64,000 bases of DNA from HyVt-443 sp964544655 (lineage in GTDB: Bacteria; Pseudomonadota; Gammaproteobacteria; Chromatiales; Chromatiaceae), in NCBI GenBank assembly GCA_964544655.1, contig CAZJCM010000003.1, positions 32,882 through 96,881 on the forward strand, written 5' to 3'. The translations under genes and the position numbers were made by a program. Shown here piece by piece: positions 44,988-53,315 of the stretch (positions are counted from its first letter, which is position 1; every line of letters starts with the position of its first letter). A model generated the notes under the pieces. It saw only the letters and a list, made by a program, of their open reading frames with translations, ran no database searches and had not been told where the DNA came from.

Positions 44988-46070
44988 TTAGCTCTTGAAC
45001 ACGAAACTGGCGTATGCCGTTTCGGCAGTGCTGAGCCACTGATCGGATCCCTTCTTGAACTTGCTCCAGTTGTCGTAGATAGACTTGTATGCCGGATCGG
45101 CAGCCGCCAACTCGGCATACAGGCTGAAGGCCTCCTTTTGCGCCGCCTGCAGGATCTCGTCCGAGTACTGACGCATCTGCACGCCCTTGTTCAACAGGCT
45201 CTGCAGCGCCTTCGGATTCTTCGCGTCATAGTCCACCATCATCTGCAGGTTGGCCTGGGCCGCTGCGGTGGAAACCATCGCCTGATACTCTTTCGGCAGG
45301 CTGTCCCACGCCTTCTGATTGACGTAGAGGCTCAGGGTCGGGGCCGGCTCCCACCACCCGGGAAAATAGAAATATTTGGCGACCTTGTAAAAGCCGGCCT
45401 TCTCATCATCGTAAGGGCCAACCCATTCGGTGGCATCGATCACGCCGCGTTCCAGGGCTGGATAGATGTCGCCGCCAGCCAGCACCTGCACGGTAACACC
45501 AAGACGGCTCATCACCTTGCCGCCAAGGCCGGGAATACGCATCTTCAGGCCCTTCAGGTCTGCCACCGAGTTGACTTCCTTACGGAACCAGCCACCCATC
45601 TGACAACCGGTGTTGCCGGCGGGGAAATTCACGATATTGAAATCGCTGTAGACCTTGCGCATCTGCTCGATGCCGCCACCATCATAGAGCCAGGCGTTCT
45701 GCTGGCGAAAGTTAAGGCCAAAAGGCAGGGCAGTATCGAAGGCGAAGGCCGGATTCTTACCGATATAGTAGTAGGATGCCGTATGGCCCATCTGGAACGT
45801 GCCCTGGGAAACGGCATCGAACACCTCCAGGCCACCAACCAGCTCACCGCCGGCGTAAGGGATAATCTCGAACTTGCCGCCACTCATCGCCTTGACGCGG
45901 GCCGCCACGGTCTCGGCACCACCATAGATGGTATCGAAGGCCTTGGGCCAACTGGTAGGCATGCGCCAACGAATTCTTTTGGGGCCGGCAATCACAGCAG
46001 GTGCAGCAACCGAAGCAGTAGCTGCAGCAGTGCCAACTGCTGCTTTCTTCAGGAAGTCACGACGTTTCAT
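44988..46070 (-). CDS. dctP: TRAP transporter, periplasmic substrate-binding protein
   Basis: This 360-aa protein carries a twin-arginine signal (MKRRDFLKKAAVG) and then a DctP-type fold with PTSWPKAFDTIYGGAE, GLKMRIPGLGGKV and DATEWVGPYDDEK. These resemble the TakP-like branch that binds 2-oxo acids such as pyruvate. AAAGGAG precedes the ATG at 46070. It faces the dctQM pair across a terminator instead of sharing their operon, so binding protein and permease can be made in different amounts. Confidence 0.88.
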   Translation of the reverse strand: MKRRDFLKKAAVGTAAATASVAAPAVIAGPKRIRWRMPTSWPKAFDTIYGGAETVAARVKAMSGGKFEIIPYAGGELVGGLEVFDAVSQGTFQMGHTASYYYIGKNPAFAFDTALPFGLNFRQQNAWLYDGGGIEQMRKVYSDFNIVNFPAGNTGCQMGGWFRKEVNSVADLKGLKMRIPGLGGKVMSRLGVTVQVLAGGDIYPALERGVIDATEWVGPYDDEKAGFYKVAKYFYFPGWWEPAPTLSLYVNQKAWDSLPKEYQAMVSTAAAQANLQMMVDYDAKNPKALQSLLNKGVQMRQYSDEILQAAQKEAFSLYAELAAADPAYKSIYDNWSKFKKGSDQWLSTAETAYASFVFKS

Positions 46071-46237
46071 CCAGTTCTCCTTTCGGGCAGGATTGTTATT
46101 TAACACGAGAGATTCATATATAGGACAAAGCTGGTGAAATCGCAAACTATACCGCTGCTTAATTTGCCATAATAGGCAGATGCCGACTCAATGAGCCGAT
46201 TCCGGCGACCGACGATGGATGGTAACTGTCTTTAAGA

Positions 46238-46305
46238 GGGGTCGGAGTCACGTCATCCGAAAATTCTGCCAACAGCAAATGCTGTTATGGCGTGACTCCG
46301 ACCCC
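46238..46305. repeat. REP-like palindromic element, copy 2
   Basis: GGGGTCGGAGTCACG (46238-46252) and CGTGACTCCGACCCC (46291-46305) are perfect 15-base inverted repeats. A second small hairpin, AACAGC-AAAT-GCTGTT (46271-46286), sits inside. The outer arm matches that of copy 1. The element lies between the divergent dctP and hemW genes. Confidence 0.65.
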
Positions 46306-46360
46306 GGGCATGCACGACAGAATTAACATTCCACATTACAGTGTGCCAAAGTAGGGGCAT

Positions 46361-47518
46361 ATGCAATTCAACCAACTGCCACCTGTCGCGCTCTACATCC
46401 ACACCCCCTGGTGTGTCCACAAATGCCCCTATTGCGACTTCAACTCCCATCAGGCAACGGATGGACTGGATACAGAGGCCTATGTGACGGCACTGTTGTC
46501 CGATCTGGAGCAGGAGTTGCCTCTGCTTCAGCAGCGGACATTGACATCGATCTTCATTGGCGGGGGCACCCCCAGCCTGTTCCCAGCCACAGCCATTCAC
46601 AGGCTGTTACATGAGGTCCGCAGCCGCCTGCCCTGCAGCCCCGATCTGGAGATCACCCTGGAGGCCAACCCTGGAACCCTGGAGGCGGATCGCTTCGCCG
46701 GCTACCGGGCAGCCGGGGTAAACCGCCTCTCCATCGGCATTCAGAGCTTCGACGCCGCCATTTTGCAACGTCTGGGGCGGATCCATGGACCTGACGAAGC
46801 TACGGCCGCTGTCTTGAGCGCCCGCGCCGCCGGCTTCGACAACATCAACCTCGACCTGATGTTCGGCCTGCCGGAGCAGACAATGGACCAGGGTATGCGC
46901 GACATCCAGACCGCAATAGAACTCGGCCCTGAGCACATATCCTATTATCAGCTGACCCTGGAGCCCAACACCCTGTTTGCAGCACGGCCACCATCACTCC
47001 CCGACGAGGATCTGATCTGGTCGCTGCAGTCTGCCGGGCAGGCGGCCCTGGCTGCGGCAGGATATGGCCAATATGAGGTGTCCGCCTATGCCCGCCCCGC
47101 CAGGCAGTGCCAGCACAACCTCAACTACTGGCGCTTCGGTGACTACATGGGCATCGGCGCCGGCGCCCATAGCAAGCTCACCGATCTCACCCGCCAGCAG
47201 GTGATACGCCGGTGGCGCCGGCGCCAGCCCCGGGACTATATCGAGGCCGCTTCCAGCGGGCGGGCAATCAAGGGGGAGTGTCTGCTGCAACCGGCCGACC
47301 TGATACTGGAGTTCATGATGAACGCCCTGCGCCTGAACCATGGCTTTCACCCGGAACTGTTTCGGCAACGCACGGGGATGACGCTCTCCTGGCTGAATTC
47401 AGGCCTGCATGAAGCAGAAGCGAGAGGGCTGATCCAACGACGGCCAGAGCTGATCCGGCCAACCCCCCTGGGTCGGCGTTTTCTCGACGATCTCCTGGCC
47501 ATCTTTACCAGCAAATGA
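46361..47518 (+). CDS. hemW: HemW, radical SAM haem chaperone
   Basis: This 385-aa protein has the radical SAM motif CVHKCPYCDF near residue 20, an FIGGGTPSLF stretch and a C-terminal HemN-like domain. The CxxxCxxC followed by DF pattern fits HemW, which delivers haem to respiratory proteins, rather than the coproporphyrinogen dehydrogenase HemN. AGGGGCAT stands directly before the ATG. It is a single gene following a REP-like element. Confidence 0.9.
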   Translation: MQFNQLPPVALYIHTPWCVHKCPYCDFNSHQATDGLDTEAYVTALLSDLEQELPLLQQRTLTSIFIGGGTPSLFPATAIHRLLHEVRSRLPCSPDLEITLEANPGTLEADRFAGYRAAGVNRLSIGIQSFDAAILQRLGRIHGPDEATAAVLSARAAGFDNINLDLMFGLPEQTMDQGMRDIQTAIELGPEHISYYQLTLEPNTLFAARPPSLPDEDLIWSLQSAGQAALAAAGYGQYEVSAYARPARQCQHNLNYWRFGDYMGIGAGAHSKLTDLTRQQVIRRWRRRQPRDYIEAASSGRAIKGECLLQPADLILEFMMNALRLNHGFHPELFRQRTGMTLSWLNSGLHEAEARGLIQRRPELIRPTPLGRRFLDDLLAIFTSK

Positions 47519-47619
47519 ACGTCAAACACTCGGCAGCGCTACAAAACCGGTCATAACCTACTGAATAAAAAGAGTAATAACAGACGATTAGGATTCGCTA
47601 TCCTTTGCTTTTGGCTTCG

Positions 47620-47645
47620 CCCTGTGGTAATCATTGCCCACAGGG
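47620..47645 (+). other. Hairpin between hemW and the DUF3135 gene
   Basis: CCCTGTGG and CCACAGGG form a perfect 8-bp stem with a 10-base loop. No T-run follows. It lies in a 168-base gap, 42 bases before the DUF3135 ATG. Confidence 0.35.
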
Positions 47646-47686
47646 TTATCTGCCACGATTCAAACCAAAGCCGGAGGAGCGCGAGC

Positions 47687-48055
47687 ATGACAACGAAAAT
47701 CAACAATGAACCGGCAAACGCACTGGACTTCGACCATTGGGCGAATACGGCACGAACCAATCCACACCTGTTTGAAGAGATGCGTAGACAAGCCATCGAA
47801 GAAGTCATCGCCCAAGCCCCGAAGGAACAGCAACAGCGGTTGCGCTGTCTGCAATGGCGAATAGACCAGGAACGACGCCAGGCCAAATCCCCGTTAGGCG
47901 CGTGCATCCGGATCTCCCGCATGATGTGGGAAAGCGTCTCAGGCAGTAACGGCCTGCTTGAACAGTTGCACCGGTTGAGCAACCACCGGACCCCCATCAG
48001 CGCCAACGCCAGGCAGCGGGCAAAGGTCCTGGCCTTTGCCAGCCATCGGCAGTAA
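47687..48055 (+). CDS. DUF3135 family protein
   Basis: This 122-aa protein begins after GGAGGAG and contains DFDHWANTARTNPHLFEEMR, a helical RLRCLQWRIDQERR stretch and LGACIRISRMMW. This combination matches the DUF3135 family, small soluble proteins of unknown function found mainly in gammaproteobacteria. A minus-strand frame over the same bases has no homology. The neighbours (hemW, rpmE) give no functional hint. Confidence 0.75.
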   Translation: MTTKINNEPANALDFDHWANTARTNPHLFEEMRRQAIEEVIAQAPKEQQQRLRCLQWRIDQERRQAKSPLGACIRISRMMWESVSGSNGLLEQLHRLSNHRTPISANARQRAKVLAFASHRQ

Positions 48056-48106
48056 CGAATACCCAATCTTTTTCGCCATCGGGGCGATTACAACGCCAAA
48101 CGGCGG

Positions 48107-48135
48107 TTGCGCGGTTTCCGACGTTGCATTAGAAT
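48107..48135 (+). promoter_or_regulatory. Candidate rpmE promoter
   Basis: TTGCGC (three of six) and TAGAAT (five of six) are 17 bases apart, 60 bases upstream of the rpmE ATG. Confidence 0.5.
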
Positions 48136-48194
48136 ACGCGATTCTCGGCGCCCGAAATGGGCTGAACGACACAGAATCTAGTTTAGAGGCAACC

Positions 48195-48398
48195 ATGAAA
48201 GCGGACATCCACCCCAAATATTGTGAGATCAAAGTAGCCTGCAGCTGTGGCAACGAGTTCACTACCCGCTCTACGCTATGCGACGATCTGCATGTGGAGG
48301 TCTGCTCCGCCTGCCATCCCTTCTTCACCGGCAAGCAGAAGATCATGGACACTGCAGGACGCGTGGACAAGTTCCGCAAGCGCTACGCCCGCGGCTGA
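48195..48398 (+). CDS. rpmE: Ribosomal protein L31, zinc-binding form
   Basis: This 67-aa protein starts MKADIHPKYCEIKVAC and has four cysteines (CSCG and C-x-x-C pairs) that would bind zinc, marking the C+ form of L31. HPFFTGKQKIMDTAGRVDKF is the family signature. A longer upstream frame exists, but only this part is homologous. A strong terminator follows 36 bases after the stop. Confidence 0.95.
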   Translation: MKADIHPKYCEIKVACSCGNEFTTRSTLCDDLHVEVCSACHPFFTGKQKIMDTAGRVDKFRKRYARG

Positions 48399-48434
48399 TG
48401 CACCTACTGCGGCGGAATATATCGCCGCAGGCAG

Positions 48435-48464
48435 AAAAAAGGCACCTGAGATGGTGCCTTTTTT
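48435..48464. terminator. Bidirectional intrinsic terminator between rpmE and the hemerythrin gene
   Basis: AAAAAAGGCACC and GGTGCCTTTTTT form a perfect 12-bp stem with a six-base loop, followed by more T residues. It serves both convergent genes. A second hairpin (GCGGCG, CGCCGC; 48409-48428) lies just before. Confidence 0.9.
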
Positions 48465-48490
48465 TGTTGCCGATCACCCCTTTCGCCGGC

Positions 48491-49057
48491 CTATTTGACC
48501 CCACGCTCCTGCAGGAAGGCGGAATACTGCTTGTCGGTACCGTTGATGTGACCAGTCAACCATAGGGTCAGATAATCCGTCAGTTCAGGCAGTATCTTCC
48601 GGCCCTGACTCTCATATTTGCGCACGAAGCTGTCCACATAAGTGATCATCTGATCGTGCTGCGCCTTGTGCCCTTCATAATTGGGAAAATCATGGGCCTG
48701 TAACAGCGCCTCCTCCCGTTTCAGATGGTCACGCGTATATTGCACCAACTCCTGCAGATTCTGCCGCTCGAACTCCTCCCCGGTATTACACAACAGCGAT
48801 GCACGAAGATTGTTGATCAGGTTGAGCAAGTTCTTGTGATCCCGATCCATGGCTTCGATTCCGACGCTGAAATCGTCACCCCAGACCAGAAAACTCTGGC
48901 ATCTCCCACCCCCGTCGCGAAGCAGCAGCGGCAGCAGCAGAATTCCGATCAGCAGCAGCCAGGGTGCCGCAGCAGTGGCCCCAAGAGACAGAAAGGCGAG
49001 TATGTCGGCAACGATCAGCAGGCCGAACACGGTCGCCAGCAGAATTTTCTTTTTCAT
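48491..49057 (-). CDS. Membrane-anchored bacteriohemerythrin
   Basis: This 188-aa protein has two N-terminal membrane helices (about 3-45) and a hemerythrin domain. The di-iron ligands are recognisable: histidines in DRDHKNL, TRDHLKREE with its glutamate, GHKAQHD, and LTGHINGTD with the aspartate. Such proteins bind O2 and may deliver it to membrane oxidases or act as sensors. GAAGGA precedes the ATG at 49057; a longer upstream frame lacks support. It is convergent with rpmE. Confidence 0.88.
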   Translation of the reverse strand: MKKKILLATVFGLLIVADILAFLSLGATAAAPWLLLIGILLLPLLLRDGGGRCQSFLVWGDDFSVGIEAMDRDHKNLLNLINNLRASLLCNTGEEFERQNLQELVQYTRDHLKREEALLQAHDFPNYEGHKAQHDQMITYVDSFVRKYESQGRKILPELTDYLTLWLTGHINGTDKQYSAFLQERGVK

Positions 49058-49130
49058 GCGGTCCTTCAGTTTTTTATTACCCGGAATATGTAACTCCGGT
49101 GACAAGGCAGCTTTTAAGCGTTGGCCCTAC

Positions 49131-49304
49131 TCATGGAGAATTGTCGATCGGCCTGCTGGGGCAGCTGTTACTCTTACAGGCCCCGCAACCGGGCCGGAAT
49201 CCCGCCTTCTTATCCGGGTCCTGACGGCCCAGCCAGAGCTGGAACAGCATCCAGCCGGCACATAACAACACCAGGCCAAGCAAGGCAAAAAAGTGAATCA
49301 ACAT
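49131..49304 (-). CDS. Small Cys-rich membrane protein, possibly NqrM-like
   Basis: This 57-aa protein has one membrane helix (about 5-25) and a basic tail with cysteines 40, 43 and 48 (GCGACKSNSC). The helix-plus-cysteine-cluster layout is like NqrM (DUF539), which helps place the iron centre between the D and E subunits of Na+-NQR. Here the gene is downstream of rnfDGEA on the same strand, whose RnfA/RnfE need the same centre. AAGGA lies about ten bases before the ATG. The sequence is short, so the assignment is tentative. Confidence 0.5.
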   Translation of the reverse strand: MLIHFFALLGLVLLCAGWMLFQLWLGRQDPDKKAGFRPGCGACKSNSCPSRPIDNSP

Positions 49305-49331
49305 CGCGCTATATCCTTCACAGTAAGAGGC

Positions 49332-49388
49332 CGGAGTCACGCCGCCTAAGATTCATGCCCAGGCGACAACATGTAGTCGACGGACTAC
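49332..49388. repeat. Possible remnant of the REP-like element, with a small hairpin
   Basis: CGGAGTCACG (49332-49341) repeats the core of the REP-like arm, but no matching opposite arm is found. GTAGTC-GACG-GACTAC (49373-49388) forms a separate hairpin. It lies downstream of rnfA. Confidence 0.35.
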
Positions 49389-49499
49389 GTCCCCTGAAAA
49401 AATTCTCTCGCCTGCGTCTGCGGGCCGGGCGTGCCAGGGGTCGAACAGAGGAAGAATCCGCTGAATCTGCACCGCGAACGCAGCCGCCCAAAAACACCA

Positions 49500-50078
49500 T
49501 CATCCGGAACTGAACAGACCCGCGAAGCCCATGAAAGCCATGGACAAAATGCCGGCCACGATCAGGTTCATCGCCGTCCCCTGCACCAGGGCCGGCACGT
49601 CAGACAGTTCAGTCTCTTCGCGCAAGCCGGCCATCAGCACCAGCGCCAGGGTGAAACCCGCCCCCGCGCCAAGGGCGAATACCAGACCCTGCACCAGACC
49701 ATAGCCACGGTTGGTGGCAAAGATGGCCAGACCAAGGATCGCGCAGTTGGTGGTGATCAGTGGCAGAAAAATACCCAGCGCCTTGAACAGTGCCGGACTG
49801 CTCTTCTTGATCGCCATCTCGATGAACTGGACCGTGCTGGCGATAACCACAATGAAACTGATGAGCCGCAGGTAAGGGGCATAGATCAGAACATAGGTAT
49901 TCAGAATCCATGCGCACAAGGCGGTGATCACCAGCACGAAGGTGGTGGCCAGACCAAGGCGGAACGAGGTCTCGAGGCGGCCGGAGACACCAAGAAACGG
50001 ACACAGCCCAAGAAAATAGGCGAGGACGAAGTTATTGACCAACAGGGCACTGATGAAGATCCAGATAAGATCGTCCAT
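49500..50078 (-). CDS. rnfA: Rnf complex membrane subunit RnfA
   Basis: This 192-aa protein has six membrane helices. FLGLCPFLGVS and LITTNCAILG carry the two cysteines that, with those of RnfE, hold the intramembrane 2Fe-2S centre. It is adjacent to rnfE (one base apart). Rnf links ferredoxin and NADH to ion translocation. The gene order in transcription is rnfD-rnfG-rnfE-rnfA. Confidence 0.93.
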   Translation of the reverse strand: MDDLIWIFISALLVNNFVLAYFLGLCPFLGVSGRLETSFRLGLATTFVLVITALCAWILNTYVLIYAPYLRLISFIVVIASTVQFIEMAIKKSSPALFKALGIFLPLITTNCAILGLAIFATNRGYGLVQGLVFALGAGAGFTLALVLMAGLREETELSDVPALVQGTAMNLIVAGILSMAFMGFAGLFSSG

Positions 50079-50732
50079 TTATCTCTCCTCCATCTCGGCC
50101 GCGGCCACCTGCGCCATGAAGGCGGACTTCCGTGCGGTGACCCAGTTGAAAAAGAGCAGGATCAGCCCAAGTGTGAGGAAGCCGCCCGGCGGCAGAATCA
50201 TGATCACCCAGGGCTCGAAGCTGTCACCAAACAACTGGACGTTGAACAGTGAGCCATTGCCCAGGATCTCGCGCACACTGCCCAGGGCGAACAGCGCCAA
50301 CATGAAGCCGCCGGACATGCCGATGGCATCCATCACCGCAAAACGGATGCTGTGGCGGGAGGCGAAGGCCTCCTGGCGCCCGAGTATCATGCAATTGGCG
50401 ACGATCAGTGGAATGAACGCCCCCAACTCCTTGTGCACCTTTGGCATCAGTGCCAGCAGGGTATAGTCCGCCACGGTGACGAAAGTGGCGATGATTATCA
50501 CATACAGAGAGATCCGCACCTGCTTGGGAATCAGTTTCTTCAGTGCCGCCACCAGGAAGCTCGATCCGACCAGCACGAACAGGGTGGCGACCCCCATGAC
50601 GATGGCATTGATCGCCGAGTTGGTGACTGCAAGCATCGGGCACATACCCAACACCTGAACGAAAACCGGGTTGTCGCGCCAGATCCCTTTGACGAACTCC
50701 TGATAGGCATCCATATCTTTTTCAATGCTCAT
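50079..50732 (-). CDS. rnfE: Rnf complex membrane subunit RnfE
   Basis: This 217-aa protein is homologous to RnfA and has the paired motifs LGMCPMLAVT and IVANCMILGRQEAFA. Six helices are predicted. The ATG at 50732 gives the usual MSIEKD-type start; seven upstream codons are open. It lies 64 bases after rnfG and abuts rnfA. Confidence 0.93.
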   Translation of the reverse strand: MSIEKDMDAYQEFVKGIWRDNPVFVQVLGMCPMLAVTNSAINAIVMGVATLFVLVGSSFLVAALKKLIPKQVRISLYVIIIATFVTVADYTLLALMPKVHKELGAFIPLIVANCMILGRQEAFASRHSIRFAVMDAIGMSGGFMLALFALGSVREILGNGSLFNVQLFGDSFEPWVIMILPPGGFLTLGLILLFFNWVTARKSAFMAQVAAAEMEER

Positions 50733-50796
50733 GACATTTCGCCTCGGCCACACAGGTATAACGCTGCCGGTGAAGAGAGGGCGGGCAAGTCGATTT

Positions 50797-51510
50797 TCAT
50801 CCGCCGCTCCCAGGCTCCCCGGTCGATTTCGCCGCCGGGTTGCCGGTCTCGACCGGCGCTACATAGGCCGGCTCATCGCCCGCCGCCGGCAACCTCCTCT
50901 CCCAGCGCTCCCGGCCTTCATTGATGATCCGCACCACCGCCTTGGACGAGATGGTGGCACCGGTAATGGCATCGATCTCGTTAGGCGCCGACTTCGTACC
51001 TTTCTTTACCGCAACCACCTCCGGATCCACCGCCAGACGATCGAAGTTGGCAACGAAGGCCTCATCCTTGTAGATCTTGTCGCCCAGCCCCGGGGTCTCA
51101 CGACTGTCAAGAATGGCCATGCCGACGATTTCACGCGACCCGGGCAGGTAGCCATACAGCAGCTTGATCGTATCCTGAAATCCTGGTCCCTCACTGGGAA
51201 TCGCATAGCCGACGAAGCGCCCCTGATCATCGTAACCGGCATAAACGGTGTCATCACCGCCTCCTTTCGGGGCGCCAATCACCAGTTGCCTGCCATCGAA
51301 GTGCAGAGGCTGCATTCGGCTCACCCCTGGCAGCACCTGAAATACCGCCTCCCGCAGCTCCCGTGCCTTGTTGGCCGTTATGGTCGGCAGCGTCGCCTCG
51401 TAGATGGCGATGATGATCAGACCAGAAAGAAACCCGGCCAGACCCAGCGCAAACACCAGCTTACCGCTGCCCGGCTCCTTGCTTCGTGGCACTCCAACCG
51501 TTTCACTCAT
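50797..51510 (-). CDS. rnfG: Rnf complex FMN-binding subunit RnfG
   Basis: This 237-aa protein has one N-terminal membrane helix (about 18-40) and an FMN-binding domain. The motif ITGATISSKAV holds the threonine that carries covalent FMN. GLGDKIYKDEAF is typical of the family. It overlaps rnfD by four bases and has a proline/glycine-rich C-terminal tail of about 25 residues that is longer than usual. Confidence 0.92.
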   Translation of the reverse strand: MSETVGVPRSKEPGSGKLVFALGLAGFLSGLIIIAIYEATLPTITANKARELREAVFQVLPGVSRMQPLHFDGRQLVIGAPKGGGDDTVYAGYDDQGRFVGYAIPSEGPGFQDTIKLLYGYLPGSREIVGMAILDSRETPGLGDKIYKDEAFVANFDRLAVDPEVVAVKKGTKSAPNEIDAITGATISSKAVVRIINEGRERWERRLPAAGDEPAYVAPVETGNPAAKSTGEPGSGG

Positions 51511-52526
51511 GGGCGCTTCCTATCACGGCCGAACACCCGAGGCTGTGTATAGCGGTCGATCAGCGGGGCGGCGGCATTCATCAGCAGAATGGCATACATC
51601 ATGCCCTCTGGAAATCCGCCAAACACACGAATCAGCACCACCAGCAAGCCCACGCCGGCACCGAAGATCCACGCCCCTCTGGGTGTGGTAGGCGAGGTCA
51701 CCGGATCGGTTGCCATATAGATGGCGCCCAGTAGCAATCCACCAGCGAAAACGGTGAAGAAAGGGTTGGGATAGTGTGTGGAATCGACCAGAAACAGAAT
51801 CGTCGAAAAGGCACCGGCGGTCACGAAAATGGCGGTTGGGATACGCCAGTCGAGATCGCGCCGCAACCACAACCACAATCCCCCCAGAATCAGCAATAGG
51901 CCACTGGTCTCACCCAGGGATCCTCCGGTATTGCCAATGAGCAGGCGCAGGAAGGCGGTCTCCTGCTGTTGGAACTTCATCAACCCCAGCGGCGTCGCCT
52001 GGGACACGGCATCATAGACCGGGGACTGAAATGGCAACGCAAAAAGACTACCCTGGACGGAGAAGAAATCGGCTGGTCCTGATGCGGGGGACCAGGTGGT
52101 CATGGCGATGGGGAATGTTCCAAGTAGAAACGCTCGCCCCACCAGTGCCGGATTGAAGAGGTTTCCCCCCAGACCGCCCCAGATCACCTTGCCCAGACCG
52201 ATGGCCACTGCACCACCCAGGAAGGCCATCCATAACGGCAGACCCGGCGGCAGGGTCAGACCCAGCAGCAGGCCGGTGAGTGCAGCGCTGTTGTCCGCCA
52301 ACGTATCACGCCGCTTCTCAGGTGCAGTGAATGCCCACTCGGTCCCTACCGCCCCGGCAATCGTAGCGACCAATATCAGCAGCGCACCGGCGCCAAAGAA
52401 CCACAAAGCCGCCAGGACTACCGGCGCCAAGGCATACCAAACGTCCCGCATTGCCTGCGGCGTGGTCATCCCCTGGCGCAACATAGGCGCTGACTGTAAC
52501 AGCAGATTGGGATCTTTTTCTGCCAC
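51507..52526 (-). CDS. rnfD: Rnf complex membrane subunit RnfD
   Basis: This 339-aa membrane protein has the GLLLGLTLPPGLPLW and GGNLFNPALVGRAFLL stretches of the RnfD/NqrB family. The covalent-FMN region reads VSQATPLG, favouring RnfD over NqrB (SGATALA). Its length is that of RnfD. It is the first rnf gene of this cluster; rnfC and rnfB, which should carry the NADH and ferredoxin sites, are absent from the surroundings. Confidence 0.92.
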   Translation of the reverse strand: MAEKDPNLLLQSAPMLRQGMTTPQAMRDVWYALAPVVLAALWFFGAGALLILVATIAGAVGTEWAFTAPEKRRDTLADNSAALTGLLLGLTLPPGLPLWMAFLGGAVAIGLGKVIWGGLGGNLFNPALVGRAFLLGTFPIAMTTWSPASGPADFFSVQGSLFALPFQSPVYDAVSQATPLGLMKFQQQETAFLRLLIGNTGGSLGETSGLLLILGGLWLWLRRDLDWRIPTAIFVTAGAFSTILFLVDSTHYPNPFFTVFAGGLLLGAIYMATDPVTSPTTPRGAWIFGAGVGLLVVLIRVFGGFPEGMMYAILLMNAAAPLIDRYTQPRVFGRDRKRP

Positions 52527-52630
52527 CCTGTCGCTCTCTAACCTGAATTAAGGTTGCAATATCACGCTGCTCATTGCCGGCCGACCAAGCAGACGGCTAC
52601 CGAGCAACCCCATGATCCATAATACCGAAA

Positions 52631-52852
52631 TCAACCACTAATCATTCTCATCCGTACGAGCTTGAGTATCAACACCACGAAGGGCGCCGCATGGAGCAGC
52701 AGATCGAAGATATCCAGTGGCCGGACCAGGGTGCCGGCGAACAGCATCTTCAATTTTTCCCAGACGTGGGGCTCAGGCACGAACGGCGCCAGCCCCAACA
52801 ACAGGCAGGCCAAGAGCAAAACACTCAAAGGAAGTTCATCAAGCCATTCCAT
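52631..52852 (-). CDS. Small two-helix membrane protein
   Basis: This 73-aa protein has two hydrophobic segments (about 8-25 and 50-66) separated by EPHVWEKLKMLFAGTLVRP. Similar ~75-aa proteins occur widely in gammaproteobacteria and are sometimes labelled 'RND transporter', from memory. GAG precedes the ATG. It lies 104 bases upstream of rnfD on the same strand; whether it belongs to the Rnf transcript is unclear. The function is unknown. Confidence 0.6.
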   Translation of the reverse strand: MEWLDELPLSVLLLACLLLGLAPFVPEPHVWEKLKMLFAGTLVRPLDIFDLLLHAAPFVVLILKLVRMRMISG

Positions 52853-52946
52853 GATTTCATCTCATTCAGGTGCCAACCCATATGCCTCATGAGGGCGCAA
52901 TAGAAGCCTGGTTTATTTGTGCCACATATTGTGTAGGATGTCGGGC

Positions 52947-53315
52947 ATGTCCGCACTCATCATATTCCTGCTGACTGCCCTGGCCATCTGGTTCTGGCTG
53001 GACAGCGCGCGTGCCCGGGAACTCGCCACCGCCATCTGCGAGCACGCCTGTCGGGAAAGAGGCGTCCAGTTTCTCGACCAGACGGTCGCCCTGACTCGCA
53101 TCGGGCTGCGCTGGACCAGCCAGGGACTGCGAATCTGGCGTCTGTTTCGTTTCGAATTCAGCGAGGAAGGGGTCGGCAGGCACAGTGGCCATATCGCAAT
53201 GACCGGCATTGAACTGCAATCGTTCAGCCTGGGCCTGGCCGCACCGGAAAACAACGTCATTCCATTCAAGGGGCGCAAAGCCGCAGAGGACAACCCCGGC
53301 AAACCACCTATTTGA
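52947..53315 (+). CDS. DUF3301 family membrane protein
   Basis: This 122-aa protein has one N-terminal membrane helix ending in FWLDSARARELA and a soluble part with GVQFLDQTVALTRIGLRW and YRFEF-like FRFEFS, the signature of DUF3301. It is found near sspB in gammaproteobacteria. An ATG at 52938 is the other possible start. The end overlaps the convergent sspB by eight bases. The function is unknown. Confidence 0.75.
   Translation: MSALIIFLLTALAIWFWLDSARARELATAICEHACRERGVQFLDQTVALTRIGLRWTSQGLRIWRLFRFEFSEEGVGRHSGHIAMTGIELQSFSLGLAAPENNVIPFKGRKAAEDNPGKPPI

Noticed and set aside
44825..46305. An insertion sequence around dctP bounded by the palindromic elements
   Set aside because: No transposase frame lies between them; dctP is an ordinary transporter gene, so they are better read as separate REP-like elements.
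47551..48066. A 171-codon minus-strand frame over the DUF3135 gene
   Set aside because: The plus strand has a strong ribosome binding site and the DUF3135 signature; the opposite frame is Cys/Arg/Leu-rich without homology.
49500..52526. Na+-translocating NQR instead of Rnf
   Set aside because: NqrA and NqrF are absent, the D subunit has RnfD length, and its FMN region reads VSQATPLG as in RnfD.
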